From assembly GCA_027574665.1 (NCBI GenBank), contig CM050653.1, positions 37,274,118 to 37,338,117 on the forward strand: 64,000 bases of DNA. Direction: 5' to 3'. The position numbers and the translations under genes were made by a program. Positions 11,782 through 24,785 of the stretch are shown one piece after another (position 1 is the stretch's first letter; the number at the start of each line of letters is the position of its first letter). The notes under the pieces were generated by a model. It had not been told where the DNA came from. It saw only the letters and a program-made list of their open reading frames with translations, and searched no databases. This stretch comes from Rhynochetos jubatus (taxonomy: Eukaryota; Chordata; Aves; Eurypygiformes; Rhynochetidae).

Positions 11782-14700
11782 GGCTGCCAGGCTTCCTCAC
11801 CCGGTAACAGGTCTAAAAATACGGCCACGGGGAAGGAGAGTGATCTTCATGGTGCTTCCATCACTGTGTCACAGGGCTCTGCTTCTTCCTCAGGTTTAGA
11901 AATACATGTCTGTCTGTGTCTGGAGTCTCATGTCCATGAGGAGACAGACTCAATATTTCCTGTAAATCTGCCCCTTTTTTGTGAAAACAAGTGGAAAAGT
12001 TTTGGTTTAGCCATTTTATCGCAGCTGCTCTCCTTGCATGGGTGCCTGCTTAGCCCTGGAGTTTCTGGGAGAACTGCTGGTGCCTTCCCTACAGAAGCAG
12101 CCTATTCTCTCACTGTCTCCCTCTTTTCCTTTAGTTACTTGTTTCAGACTTTTCCAGCTTGATCGGTACTGTGTACTTTCCCATATGGCTGGGCTCCTGA
12201 TGACCCTCTTCAAACAGTACTGTATTACTGTCACGGCACGCTGACATTATCAGAGCTGGTTCAGGCACCAGCTCTTCAATTTACGTGCCTGCCTGCCTTT
12301 CTTGAACTTGATGTTTGCTTTACCTAAATAATGGGGCAACCTTCCCACTACAGGTGAGAATACGTAAGTGAAGGCAAAGACCTGGTGGCTCTCAGTGCAG
12401 GAAACATCTTCTGAAAAGAAAAAAGCAAACACTTTTTTTTTCACCCTATTTGTTTGTAAACAGGACAAACAAGCAGGCAATCCAAAATAATCTAATTTAT
12501 TCAGTGTGGCAGACCTACAAAGCTTACTGAAAAGCATGGGTCTCCTGGTTGCACACCAGCCCCTGATGAGAAAACCCAGGGGACAGCTGTATTCCTGGTT
12601 TTCTGCATGACCTTCACAAAGTCGTTTTGCTTCTCAGCATCTTAGGTCCCCGCATGGCAGGGTATTGTGGGAATAAATAGGGGAGGGTGGAAGCAGAGGG
12701 GAGGTGAGCAACCAGGTTCATCCAGGAGGCAGTGGGGAGGCCTCACAAACACTTACAGACTTCCTAGCCATTGCACTACCCACTGGGGTTCACCACTTCC
12801 CATTGACAATAGCTTGACATCACTTCCCGGAACAAAATGAATGTATTAAACTGAGTATTTCCTCTATAACTTGTAGTTACTCAGCTACTTATTTTTGGCT
12901 AGCAATGCTAACTTGAGCTCTTGGTTTGACTCTGTTTCCTGACCAACCCCAGTGTATTGTCTGTCTTCTAGTGCAATCTTAAAATAGTCTATCCCAGCCT
13001 CTGGGAAAGCAGGCACCGATGGATTGACACACTTACCTTGAAAATGTTTAGTTCTTTGGAATTGTTGCAGAAAATGTTTGCCATGGAAATTATGTAACAA
13101 TCTTAAAACCATAAGGATTTCATCAAAAGTAATTTTTCTTCTTTGTCTTTCAGATGTTAGTTTGATTTCTACAGCATTACCCCAAAACACCAAAAGAAAG
13201 AGCCGTACCTACCCAAAATGCTCCATAACAAAGTTCCCTGCTGTGCGCCTATAACAGTCTCATACACATCACTCAGGGGTTTCTACGGAATTGTGAAGTT
13301 CCTGTAATAAACAACTTCAGCGTCAATACCGGGAATGTGGCTACTGATCAGAGCCCTGGCAAATCACTTCATAGCAAAATCTTTTCCCTCTGATAAAACA
13401 TGTGGTTTGGTGACAATAAAATGGTTTGAAAAAATCAGTGGATTATTTCTAGTACTGCAAACCAAATCCAGTAAAAACAATCTAAACTTTTCATTTTGGT
13501 GTTGAAAAAAAAAATAGTGCCACTTCTGTTCCACTAAGTTCTGCTGCTTCTGATATTGCTTTCAATTTATTTTTTAATTAAAATCTTGTAGATGCTGAAG
13601 TCAGGGAAAAAAAATGTTCTGAGGCTAAAGAAAATGCTACAGTTAAAGTGACTGCCAAAAATGTCGGAAAGAATTCATTGCATGTCAACTGCAAACGAAT
13701 TTCTCTCATGATTTTTCAGCATAGCCAGGAAAAATCAAAATCTCAAGTTCTTCACACAGTTCTGTTATTGATTCTTGCCATTGTTCTTTATCTGATGGCT
13801 TCATATAGCAAAGTAAAGCAAGCGGGAGAAGACAATGTGGGCTTAAGCTCATTGTAACCCTACTAGGATTATATGGGGTTATTAAGTGTTTGTTTGCCTC
13901 ACTGTGCCTTCACTTATAGCTAAGGGGCAGTTATTTCTTAATAAATCAATCACTTGTGATCACTTGTCTATACTTTTTCCTTTTCACAACTCCACGTAAA
14001 GGCTGTCAGCATAAATGAGAAGAATGGCCCATTAAGTTCATAATACACAAGACCTTCCAACTTCACCTCATCATTAAAAATTGCTACAGACCTCCAGAGC
14101 TGTCTTTGAACTCACCTTGCTTTGCTAGATAAAGGCCAGCAGGTGAAGAATCACAACAGCAACAAACACAAATGAAGGGGATTTGAGAGAAGCCCTATTG
14201 CAGAAAATGTCTATTGTTCATGTAAAGCCATTTTGGGGCACAGCATTTTATAGACGACCAGGGAAGCAAGCATTGAAAACAAAGAATATTTTTAAAGACC
14301 CTCAAGTGGAATTTTGGGTTGGTTTGGACTGGTTTTTTTGTTTCTTATTTTGAGGATGGGGCTGTGTAGAGCCGCTGCAGCTGCTAGCCAGGGAGCCAAC
14401 ACCAGGCCTGAAACGCCCGTGATGTCAAAGGTTAGAAACTTTAGGTTCGTAACAGCGATGTTGCCATCCGCGCTACTTCTGAAAGAGCATTCCCACCACA
14501 CGGAAGTGGGTTATTCTTTTTTTTGATGAGAAACCTTTCTCAAAGACGCAGCAGAGATGTTTTCTCCAGGGGAACAGAGTGGTGCATGGTGTTCACCAGT
14601 GGCAGACTGCAGTCTGGTGGGATAGAGTATCTGAAATGAGTTTACACTCAGGGGACATCTGTGAATTCATCGCCAACAACCGCAGGCACCCACAGCCATG

Positions 14701-15429
14701 CCTGGGTGCTCAACCAGGGGCACACACAATTAACAGTCCAAACTGGTGGAGGAGTCGCCATGCTGGGAGGGGATAACAATGAGTTAAAATATAGAGAGTC
14801 TTTTTGTATAACAATGAGCCACTGTCATCTGAAGGGCTTCTTTGCACCAAATGAAGTCAACTGGCCTTTAATCTGAACTTTGGATGGTTCCAGTTTTGCT
14901 GGCCTGAATGGGTTTATCCTTAGGACTTCACCTTAGTGTTCATCTCACCGCTTGTTTTGCAACTGAGAGATGGAGAGTGGGATTAAGAAAGAACTTCCAC
15001 AAGTAAATTCAGAATTAAAACATTAAGCAAAATACTTTCTGGCATGAGATGCAGCATTAAAATGTAGACCACAGTCGTAAAGCTTAAAGTACTGTTTTGA
15101 TTAAATACCAAATAACTCATGTGTCTAAACATTATACCATTTATCTGCATACTTTCAAGGGTAGTGGTCATTAGAGATGGGGACTGGGGGAGGCTTTTGC
15201 TCTCACCTCCTTTCTATAGCAGTAAATCCTGCAGCTCATCCAAGAAGTAAAGCACGCTGCAGAGTTGTCTCCCTCTCTTCCCGAAATTCTCACGTTGTCA
15301 AAAACTACAGATACATCCACTTTCTGAGCAGAGTCCGACAGCAGAAGGAGCCTTCTGCTAGGATGTGAGGGGAACAATGCTCTTCCTCACAGTGGGAAGT
15401 GGGAACAGATGGGGCTTGTGCCCCAGCTG
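11782..15429. other. Unique non-coding sequence, no supported gene
   Basis: The stretch is moderately AT-rich and many frames are open for only 60-150 codons. A minus frame at 12,885-13,193 contains a perfect donor-like 'caag|gtaagt', but its acceptor side is purine-rich and I do not call it. The 13.4-13.6 kb part contains several A runs. Nothing resembling an RNA gene or repeat was recognised. Confidence 0.5.
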
Positions 15430-16190
15430 AGATGAGGATCCTTGGAGAAGAAGGCCGCCTGTGACTGGGAACAGAAGGGGAGAGGGCAGGAGAGCCGGGA
15501 GTGCCAGGGGGATCTTCACATGCGCATTTCTTGGCTTTTCACTATTTCCTGTATAAGCACCTTTGCAAATTAGCGGGGTTTTCTTGCCCAGCATGGATGT
15601 TGCATTTCCCTCCTCCAGAGCTGCAAGGTGCTTGGGGATGGGACCTGCCAGCAACACTGCCTGGGCCGGCTTGCGAGGAGGGTAAAGCAAAGCAGGACCT
15701 CCCGTATGGGGACTGCAGGGGGGAGCTGCCGGGGGCACATGTAACCACCCAGAGCAGAGCTTGGGCAGGCCTGCGGGGTTAGCACTTCTGCTTCGGGGAG
15801 AGACCGGGAGAAATGCCGTTAGTAACAGCAGCCACCGCAGCTTCTGGGTCGGGCTCACCTGAGACGCAGTGCCTTGAGCTGCCGGAGCAGTCACCGCGGA
15901 TGCACGGGGCTTCTTAACAGTGCCAGTCTTTTGTACCGACTCCAAGGGAGTAATGTCACCTGCCCAGCCACCAGCTCCACTTTCCACATCGCCCGAGTTT
16001 TTCCTTAGAAGTTTCCTATTCAAGCGCTCAGCCTGACCAGGGCTGACCTCGCTTAGCTTATGAGATGTAACAAGATCACTGCCTGAGGTGTGAAATGACA
16101 CTGGGATGGAGGTCATGATCTTACGGAGAGCATCTTCTTCCTCTGCTGCGACACCTCCTCCTGGTTCCCCTGCCCCAGCGTCTGACTAAT
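15430..16190. other. CpG-richer, GC-richer patch
   Basis: By eye this patch has about 30 CpG sites in 760 bases, clearly denser than the flanking sequence, and it is GC-rich with several CCC/GGG runs. It overlaps the minus-strand exon candidate at 15,859-16,185. It may mark a coding exon or a weak promoter-type CpG island. It is not dense enough to call an island without a computed observed/expected ratio. Confidence 0.45.
15859..16185 (-). CDS. Candidate coding exon, 109 codons, phase 0/0 (unidentified)
   Basis: This is the best coding candidate in the window. On the minus strand a frame is open from just after an in-frame TAG that coincides with an acceptor (…ttctgcctgattag|) to a consensus donor (tctcag|gtgagc). 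That gives 327 bases, an exact multiple of three. The upstream part is Gly/Ala/Glu-rich (G-G-G-V, E-E-E-D). It is followed by a hydrophilic Ser/Thr/Lys-rich stretch with N-R-K-L-L-R-K and V-K-K-P-R, typical of a disordered region of a large protein. An internal ATG at 16,116 could serve as a start, with A at -3. The open frame runs on past the donor to 15,358 with Pro/Leu-rich composition that looks intronic. I recognise no family. No partner exon with matching phase was established, and the CpG-richer setting mildly supports an exon. Confidence 0.4.
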
Positions 16191-16918
16191 CAGGCAGAAA
16201 CAAATGCACCACGCTTCTAGCACAGCACTGGCAGAATATAAAAATCTGTCCTTTCAGCTATTCAGCCATCTCAGCGGTATAGATTTTTTTTTTAATGTAT
16301 ATTAATCCAAAGATCAAGCAATTCCTTTTTTACAATTTTTTTTTCTTTTTTTTTGCCGCTACTTCAACAGAAACAAAAAAGTGTTTTCTATAGCATTATC
16401 TCTGCAAGATGCCAAAACAGATTAACAGACGGACGAACAGACAGTGGCTTTTAAGCAATGTGGACAGCACACCAAATCAATCACTCTGAATGAATAATAC
16501 ATTTAAGTACTGCAGCAATATGAACAGCAGAAAATTCATCTGCATCTAGAGTGAAACTACCTGGACCCATTTCTGCAGAAAATTCAGCAGAAAGGCACTT
16601 TTATTTTGTTAGTTCAAATACAATAAGAATGAATTTGTGTATGTGTCAATCTGCCACACACTAGGCAGGGCAGGTTCTGTGAATGGGGACTACTACGTAA
16701 AGTGTTAGATCAAGCTATTGAGAATATATATCTATATTTTATTTATTTACAGGGCATTAGAATAGCACAATATACACCAATGACTTCTCATATGAACTGC
16801 TATAGGAAACCTTTTTTTGTAGGGATCGATGGGTTGTATAATGTTTTTGTTGTGATGCAGGAAAGAATGAGCTTCAGAAGGAAACGTAGCAGGATAAGCT
16901 TAGAGATAAATCAAGTGC
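16186..16918. other. AT-rich non-coding block, possible conserved element
   Basis: Poly-T tracts at 16,280-16,355 are followed by AT-rich sequence with balanced composition and no repeats (about 16,380-16,650). There are no open frames of interest. The texture is like that of conserved non-coding elements in other birds, but I cannot test conservation. Confidence 0.35.
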
Positions 16919-16938
16919 AAATAAATAAATAAATAAAG
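16919..16938. repeat. (AAAT)n microsatellite
   Basis: Just under five copies of the unit aaat/aata occur in a row. It is a short, pure tract, probably polymorphic and without other meaning. Confidence 0.85.
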
Positions 16939-19900
16939 CATTGAAATTCAAGTACAGGTTTCAGTGGCAAGCATAACTGACAAAAGAAAGGGGGTGAAGC
17001 GCCCCTCTGCCAACTTAAACTAGGTTTGGATCCATGGGGACATTTCAATTGTCTAGTTTATTTTTATCATTGAAACTAAGCTGACTTTCTGAAGGGGAAG
17101 GCAAAACAAAAAGCCTCCAAGGCTGTTAACCCTTCTTTGGGGGCAGAATGCAAGGTCATCAAAAGTTTTGTGACTCTTATGGGGAAATAAAGCAAAGGTG
17201 GATGATGGGGGCTGGTTCATGCTGAATGAAATGGGTGGAAGCTCCCACACTACTGCCAGCAGCAGGTTCTTGCTGAGGATGGAGAGGGTCCTTGGGACAG
17301 CAGAGGCAGGCATGAGGAGTATAGGGAGGTAGCATTTGCTCCTTACTGTGGAGGAGTGGTTATTAAATTAAGGCTGATACAGTCAATGTTGTTGCATCTC
17401 TCCATGAAACTCCTCTTTGAGGAGCTCGGCTAAAAGCAGCATAGCCGGCATGAAGACAAGAGGCTTCTACAGGAGGGAACTGGCTCCTACTCTGCTGTGG
17501 GTGGTAAATCCTTCTCTGCGATGGGGTGATTTGTAGGAAAGCCTGAAGAAGTACTCAGTGTTTTCCCTCGTCTGCTGTATCACAGTAACCTATGGTATAG
17601 GAGAACATAAGCCTGTTGAACTGGGCAAAGATTTGTTTGCCCATGTCTGTCTAATCGTGATTAACTTAGGAAGGCTGTCACAGGGTAAATGAGAAGGAAA
17701 CAGCCACCATTCATCAGCTGGTGGCCTCCTGATACAAATCCTGCTTTCAGAGCTCCTACAGCAGAAGGTTAAAAATGATGTAATACATGGATTGTAGCAG
17801 TCATTTTATGTTTGCCTGTAAGTTCAGGATGGCAGTGGGATAGATGACTAGGGTATACTCCTGATCCTTTCACTGAAACAGATTTAAGAGGTTTTGAGGG
17901 GTTTAGAGTGGAAAAGAGAAACCTTCACAAGATTAATGTGAAGACCGATTTCCTTTCCTTAGGGGGAATCCCAAAAAGCATAAGGGATACTGAGGAAGGG
18001 ACATGGCCAGAGACATGCAGTAACCCATTTCTCCTAGGATACTGCAGGTGCCTGATTATCTTTGGGACCAGAAGTAATGGACATAGAGTAATCTTTCTAA
18101 GAGTGAACTATGACAGTGCCAAAAAGAATGCTCCTTTCCCCATTCTCTATTGCTCCAATTATTCTCTTCCCATCAGACAGACAGCTAAGAATCTAAGCCA
18201 GCATATTTGTGAAAATGCAACCCAAAACAGAGGAGGAGAAACGCAGCCTCTGCCAAGTGGCACAAGTTCATTCCTTTGCATTTTTATTTAAATTACTAAA
18301 ATCATGCAGATTACTCAGGATCAATTTTGTTCACCTTTGCAAATGGCTAAGCAATTGCATTAATCCTCAAAGAGTGGATAAATCTGACAAAGAAAGGAAA
18401 AAAAATCAGTTTAATGAAGAATCAGCAGTACTTCTGCTTCCCAACTTTTGCATCTTTCTAAAAGCATACTCAAAGAGAGAGGGAGCGCGCAACCAAAAGT
18501 GCATAAACTGCATAGTTCATACATTCCCAGGAAAAATTAATTTCTCACACACTCCTGAGGTCTGTAGCATTGCGGACTCTGGCACAAGCTATAGGGAGAT
18601 GAGGGCATTTTTTAAATACCTCAGTCAGAGGGAGCACTATACTCCAGAGATCAGATGAAGACTCATCAGGAAGAATGTTTGATTATTAAATGCATCATTG
18701 ACTCCTTTAAATATCACTCGTTGGGTCATAAATTCCTATTAAACATAGATATTCCATCATTGTCTCATGCAGATAGAAGATAAAAATAGTAAGAGATTTG
18801 CCAGCAATCCACCCCAGCCCCCCCTTCCACACACTTTAAGACAGGTGATACCGCTGTAATCTTCTACTGTCAACTTACTCACTGTGCTATGGCTCGCACT
18901 GAACTTTGTATTTCACACCCTACTTACTTATTTCTGTTTAGGGTCCTCTTTGCACTGATCGTGCACTCCTGTCACCCTTACTCTCTCCCACCCTACACAC
19001 AGGTCTCGTCTTAACTGAGTGCTTTTCCAAGCTGGGTCTTCCTGATTACAGTCTACCCACTACCACTTTTGCAAGCTGTTCTTTAATGGGTTTTTTCCCC
19101 GCCTGGGAGCAACCAGCTTCTTTTGGGAAGGGGAATTCCCAAATGCACCAAATGCAGCCAGGCTTCCTTCCCTTCGTTGCACCTCGCCACACTGGTGCAT
19201 GTGCTCACCGTATGGCTTGCCATCTCTGGCCTCAGTCATTGTAAGAAAAGATAGTAAAGTCATCTGCATGGGAAACCTCTAGCCGTGTTTGGAGTGTGAT
19301 TGTACTCGTGCTTGCAAAGAGCTTGTTGCAGAGCAGCTGGGAAAGCTAGCTGGTTTCCTGGAGTGCGTGGGAGGCCATGAGTAGGTGGTAACTAAAAATT
19401 GTGATGGAGTTTGGAGTGTTTTTAAATCATCATTACTATTAGTTTGGACTCTACAGCAAGATTACAAATCTTAACAGTTGCTTAGCGATATGCAATTTAC
19501 CTACAGATACTTGCTATTATATACCCTTCTCACAAACACATGCTACACCAAAAATAGGAAATCATTGATCATTCTGTTCAGGTTAAAATTATTTCATTTC
19601 AATTTCCAACAGGGCTTTGTCAAGATGATTTTAAAAATAGCTACAGTTTGGAACCCAGATTGCATTCCCTGCCAGATTATAATGATCACTTCAACCAGGG
19701 TTGGGTGGATTACAGAATGCTTGGAGACTCAGTGCAAGACAGTGCCCTCCAGTCTGTGATATTTTTAGCGATGGGCAAACCCAAAAATTTGGGTGGTTAT
19801 CCAGAGTTCATCTGGACTGCCCAAACGCCTTCAGTCTGCAAAAACGGACTGGAAAGTATTCAAGGAAGATGGGTTTTTCACTATTTCCAGTACTGCCTAT

Positions 19901-22900
19901 TTCTGCTCATGTCAGGAATCCTAGGAGAAAATCCTCTTTCTTCATACTGTTTTGCTGCACTTCTGTTGCCAGTCATAGCTTAAAAGTGCAGAGTCTGGCA
20001 AACGAACTTGGAAAATAGCTGGGCAAAAAACAAACTTTTCTGAAGGGCACAATGATGGTTCAGGTTTGGATGGTGGTCCAGATATATTCCTGCCTTGAGA
20101 TTCAATCCCACTTCTACCAAAAATAGAGGGAACTTGTGTGGCTGATCATAATGGAAGATCTGTTTCGCTCCTTCCTGTTAAAATATCCCTGAGTAACCTT
20201 CTGCTACTGAGGTAGTTCCAATTTAGATAGGATAAAATTCCCTGAGGATTACAGCTTCCTGGCAATTTGGGGTAGTTTGCTTTTCTTTCCTTCTATGCCA
20301 GATACTGGCTGTGACGTACAACTGTTTTGCAACAAATAAATGAGTATTTAATGTCTTTCCAGCAAAGAACTGTAAGTTACCCAAACCAATTAATGACTCT
20401 GAGCCAAATTCATCCCTAATTTAAGTTTAAACAATTGCAGTAAAGTTGCATCAGTGAGCCATCAGATTTAATCTAGATTTAATCTTCTGATTTCATGTGA
20501 GAGTCCTGGCTATGTGTTAGGTCTTAACAACTGATCAGCTCAGCTGGCTTTTGGGGTGAGACTGGAGATAGGGAAGATGGAAAAGGTGGGCTGCTGAATA
20601 CTAAGCAGACGCTCTGGAAGAATTTCTACATAAAGGTGTCTTCGACCTCATCAGAGGAGAGCCTGAAATGCTTCTGCCATGGGAAAAGTCCAGCATGCCA
20701 TATTCCAGGAGTTTTTTAATGACATGAACTCAACAGTTGAAGACATAACTGTCTTCTGGTCTCTGGGACATGAGCCCCTGCATCTCAAGAAAACAAGACT
20801 GCGATATTGTTTTCTTCCAAATCGCACATGCTCTTTAAACTTTGCATAAATACTGAAGCATCATGGTTTTCTTCCTGAACAGCACTTCCCTTCACGGTGC
20901 CTATCCCAGGCACCGTTAGCACAGCCTTTGCCTGGCTCTGTATCACAGCACCATCGAGAGAGGCAGGAAATTTCGTTCTGATAGCAATTTCCGAAGGGGT
21001 TAAGGATCCACTTCTCAATTAGCCCTCTAATTGGCAGCAGCAGGGGCTGAATTCCGGTTGCAGCAGTAACAAGCAACTCAGTTCAAGACATGTCTTTGCC
21101 TGCTATTTGTTCCTGCAGGAGTTCACCAATAAAGATATATGCAGACCTCGGACCTCAGCACAGCAGGAATCTTTACAGCAGCACATATTTCTGGGTTTTG
21201 CTCTGAAGGCATAAACTTAGATTATTTTGTGCCATGCTGCTTCCTGCATTAGTGCTCCTTTTGGAGTGCACAAACCCACTTGGAATGAAAACAGAAGCAC
21301 AGCTGAACAATCCCCCTCAAAATTCAAATCAAACCCTTCGAGATCCAGTAAATATGTGAGCACTTGGGTTGGGTTTTTTTTTCCTTCTTGTTTTAAACTC
21401 ATTTGTTTCTCCAAATTTGGGCCAGGACCAGAAGCTAAAATATTCAGAAGCTCCATATAATATTTTCACTGTGCACAGTTTTTGACCCCTCGGGGTGTTA
21501 AGGACTTTCAGTCAGATCTGGGGACTCTGAGGACCTTCAGAGAGAACTGGATCCTGTTTGCTTTAGTGGAGGGGACAGAATCGCCAAGACAACTGACCTT
21601 ATGCAAAATCTAGTATGGATCTAGTTTTAGATGCTTCCTGGAGAGTGGAAACCTCTTCCTTCAGTGATGTCTGTGTCTTTTAGGTTTTCAACTTTCATGG
21701 CTTACATGGCTCACAAGTTTGAGAATGTGAGACTGAGCATATATGACCCAAGCTGGAATCAACAAGAGCTGGGTAGCAGCTCTGAGAGCTCTCCCTTTCC
21801 CCAGCTCCAAGTGCAGTACATTTCTGTGATATTTGCTCTGGCTAGCTTATTTGAAATGCAGTTTCTGCCTGGAGCCAAAGTTTTCAGAGCTGGTCTCCTG
21901 CCTAGTTAAAAATTCAAATATAAGCAGGCAGATTTGGAAGCCAAAATGTAGCCACTTGAGCTGGAAAATTTGGGTTCCAAATGAATGACTTCCCCTCAAG
22001 CTGAAGATCAGTGACAAATGAAAGGCACACACCATCTATTTGTTTAGGCAAGTGATGCCACTGGGATGGAGACAATCATTTGCCCAGGGCAGGGCTCCTA
22101 ACATCAGTTTGGAGGGTTCAGCAGCCCAACCTTGGAGGTTTGCCCTTCATTTGGTGCTGTCTCAGGCTGAAGCCTGAAAGCGCATGCTGAACTCGAAGCA
22201 GATGCTGAAGCACTTTGCTGAATGCAGGTCTCAGGAAAGCTGAGCTTGTTAATGCTGAGATCACTTGAGTGCCTTTTTGTCGAAATTTTTCACACATAAT
22301 TTATTATGACAAGGGAGATAAAGTATAGACTATTAAGTCTAATTAATGGCACATGAAGTAACATTGATATGTAAGTGTGGAGAGAAGTGAAACAGTCGCA
22401 GCCTATACTGCTGCCTCTCTCTTCCCCTTTTGAGAGAGCAACTGTTGTGAAGGGCCTGATTCCACGCTCCTTTAAATATTTTGGGCTGCATTTTGCCTGC
22501 AGAACTAAACAAGAAGCAGCACATACACCACGTTGCTCTTCTGCAGCATCATTCTGCTTCCAAGCCACAGCCCCGCTTTCTGCAGAAGGTAATTAGGCAG
22601 AGTAAAGGGATATAACCTCCTTATGGTCTGAAGCATCAACAGGCGATGGTGTCCATGCTCCTCTCCCTCCACTCTGGAAATATCTCTCACAGCACTTCCT
22701 ACAGGGAAGACAGTCTGCCAGGTCAATAGCCTCCCGTGGCCTCCTGCATTTACTCCTTCCTGCCCCAAGCCTGCCGGATGACCTCTTTTGTAGATGAAAC
22801 TGCTGTCTGAGGTTTCCCCGTCGGGCTCTGAACATCCACGCGAGGCAGTGATCAGCTGCATTAGACAGTGGCAAACGCAGAGCATACAGCAGACACCAGC

Positions 22901-22933
22901 AGAAAGACACATAGGCAGACACAATAAAAAATT
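16939..22933. other. Unique non-coding sequence, no gene seen
   Basis: Frames of 127 and 149 codons at 17,908-18,291 and 18,209-18,658 (plus) overlap in different frames. They have mixed composition without splice bounds or motifs. An 11-bp tandem duplication, 'agatttaatct' twice, lies at 20,464-20,485. No interspersed repeat was recognised, which is notable for 6 kb but normal in birds. No RNA gene was seen. Confidence 0.5.
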
Positions 22934-23110
22934 AACCCTCACGACAGCCTGGAGAGGCAGGGTTCCCAATTTCACAATGGGGAAAGGCAGAAGCAGAAAG
23001 ATTAAGCAGTATGCTCAAGGTCACAGGAGAAGTAATTGTCAGTGCAGGGATTAAGACTGAGGAATTTATAGTTCCTGGTCCTGTGTGCAGGCCACTAGAT
23101 CACCATCCCT
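22934..23110. repeat. Old L3/MIR-type relic
   Basis: 'ttcacaatggggaaaggcag' is followed by 'gattaagcagtatgctcaag', 'gtcacaggagaag', 'gcagggattaagactgagg' and 'caggccactagatcaccatc'. This follows the order of the widespread amniote relic that reads 'ttacagatggggaaactgag', 'gttaagtgacttgcccaagg', 'tcacacagc', 'gcagagctgggattcgaacc' and 'ccactagaccat'. The copy is diverged but its block order is intact. Whether the source is L3/L2 LINE or a related SINE cannot be settled by eye. Confidence 0.6.
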
Positions 23111-24710
23111 GGCACTCCAGAGAGCCAAGCTGCTCATTCTTCCAGCAAAATGCTAAACCAAATGCTCTGCCCTTTCCTGGTGTTGTCAGATGAAGTGCTT
23201 TCTTAACTCCAGGTTACAGAGGGCAATGGAAGCAGGGGGAAAAGTGAGGGTGGGAGGAAGTGACAGACCAAAATTGGTACGTGCACTGCTTGTGTAAGGG
23301 GATTTTCCTCAGCTCATTTGAGCAGTGCTTGCTGTCTGGCTGACCACAGTATGGGAGAGGGAGTAGAGTGACCAGATGGAGGTTTGGGGAGTATTTGCCC
23401 CATTTTCATTTACAAACACTGACAAACTAGGTCAGAGATTGCACTGGGGGCATGGCCAGGTTGATATCATTCACAGGAAGTCAAGAGCTGCCTATGAACT
23501 CGGAGTACTTACAGAATATATAAATTAGCTGTAACAGATGTATGGAAATACTAAGATATATGTATGGAAATCTTTGGGAAAAGCTGACATGCGAAATTTG
23601 GTATTTCCAGCCCACTATTATTATTCTGTGAGTCTGTAGAGTTTCAGCTTCAAAGAAACATGCCCACCTACCTCCCTTCTTGGAATCTGCCACTATTCAA
23701 TTATTTCCATGCTGTTTCTGTACCAGCCAATACAAGGCAACACCATTAAGATGTGGCAGTCTGCAGAGCTACAAGCATGGTTCCCAGCTCTGTAGGAACA
23801 ACAGACGGTAAATGCATGGCTGGTCAGGCAGGAGAGCTCTGTGGTTGAAGGGCCACCATGCCCAGGACCCCCTGCCCAACCTGAGCTCTTGCTCATAGGA
23901 CCTCCTGAAACAGGCGGCTTTCTCATATTCATCAGAGCAAGGTTATGCTGCAAGAAGAAGATACTGTCCCTGCTTTTGTGGTGTTCATGCTCAGTAATTC
24001 AGCAGGAACCCAAATTGCTGTACCATACCAGCAAATGCCTCCTCTGTGGCGTTTCTTCCACCTGCCTCTACCTGATCTCTCTGGACCTCAGACTGCTGCT
24101 CTTCAGGCCCATTCATCCACACTTCACATAAGCACTGCAATATCTGGGAGACGGGACCTCTGATTTTGACAAACGGAGAAATGCGCCCCTGTGCATAGCC
24201 AGTGCAGAGCAGGGTTCACTGGAGAGGGTCTTTCATCCTGTCCAAACCTGCTTCCAGAGCTGCTGAGCAGGTTTGGGAAGAGCCATGGAGGATCTCAGAT
24301 TGGACCCACCTCTATGCACTTCTGGCTTTATCTGCAAAGCTTGCTGGTTTGCAGCAGCCTTCTTGTCTGCAGAACCAGAAGAAATAGCTGGCCTGGGAGC
24401 AGCAACTGCCCTTTCAATAGTCATGCTCAAGCTGCCTCTGATAATTAGCAAGAAACACTAAAGCAAATCTTGAGTTGCACAAAACTGTAAATCAGGGGTC
24501 TAAAGGGTTTCCTTCTGAAAGCTGAAGCAATAGCACATGGCACCAATTCCCTTTCCAGAGCTTTCCCAGACTGCTCTTGAGCGCTGCAGGTTTGAATGTT
24601 ATAGGAAGGTAAGGAGCGCATGGGAGATTTTAAATGGAAACAACCCCTGACTGTGTGAAATACGCAATAATTTCACCAGGATAGCTTCACAAGAGGGTAC
24701 AATGGAGTAG
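23111..24710. other. Unique non-coding sequence, no gene seen
   Basis: Open frames up to about 96 codons overlap on both strands around 23.7-24.4 kb in GC-richer sequence. They have Cys/Leu/Ser-rich compositions typical of translated non-coding DNA. No repeats or RNA genes were recognised. Confidence 0.5.
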
Positions 24711-24785
24711 TGTGTGTGTGTGTGTCTATAAATATGTTCCCTAATTTTTATTATACATATATATGTGTGTACATATATATAAAAT
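24711..24785. repeat. TG/TA microsatellite
   Basis: A (TG)n tract at 24,711-24,725 is followed, after an AT-rich spacer, by a TA-rich tract at 24,751-24,782. That second tract contains the near-palindrome 'tatatatgtgtgtacata'. Such alternating tracts can form cruciforms or slip, and here they look like a simple decayed microsatellite. Confidence 0.85.

Noticed and set aside
12885-13193. Minus frame of 102 codons containing a perfect donor-like caag|gtaagt
   Set aside because: The only acceptor upstream has a purine- and G-rich tract, the DNA is AT-rich, and the peptide has no recognisable features. A single good donor is expected by chance in a window this long.
17908-18658. Two overlapping plus frames of 127 and 149 codons
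   Set aside because: They are in different frames over the same AT-rich DNA, with no start context, splice signals or motifs to support either.
24711-24785. Cruciform-forming palindrome
   Set aside because: It is explained by the alternating TG/TA microsatellite.
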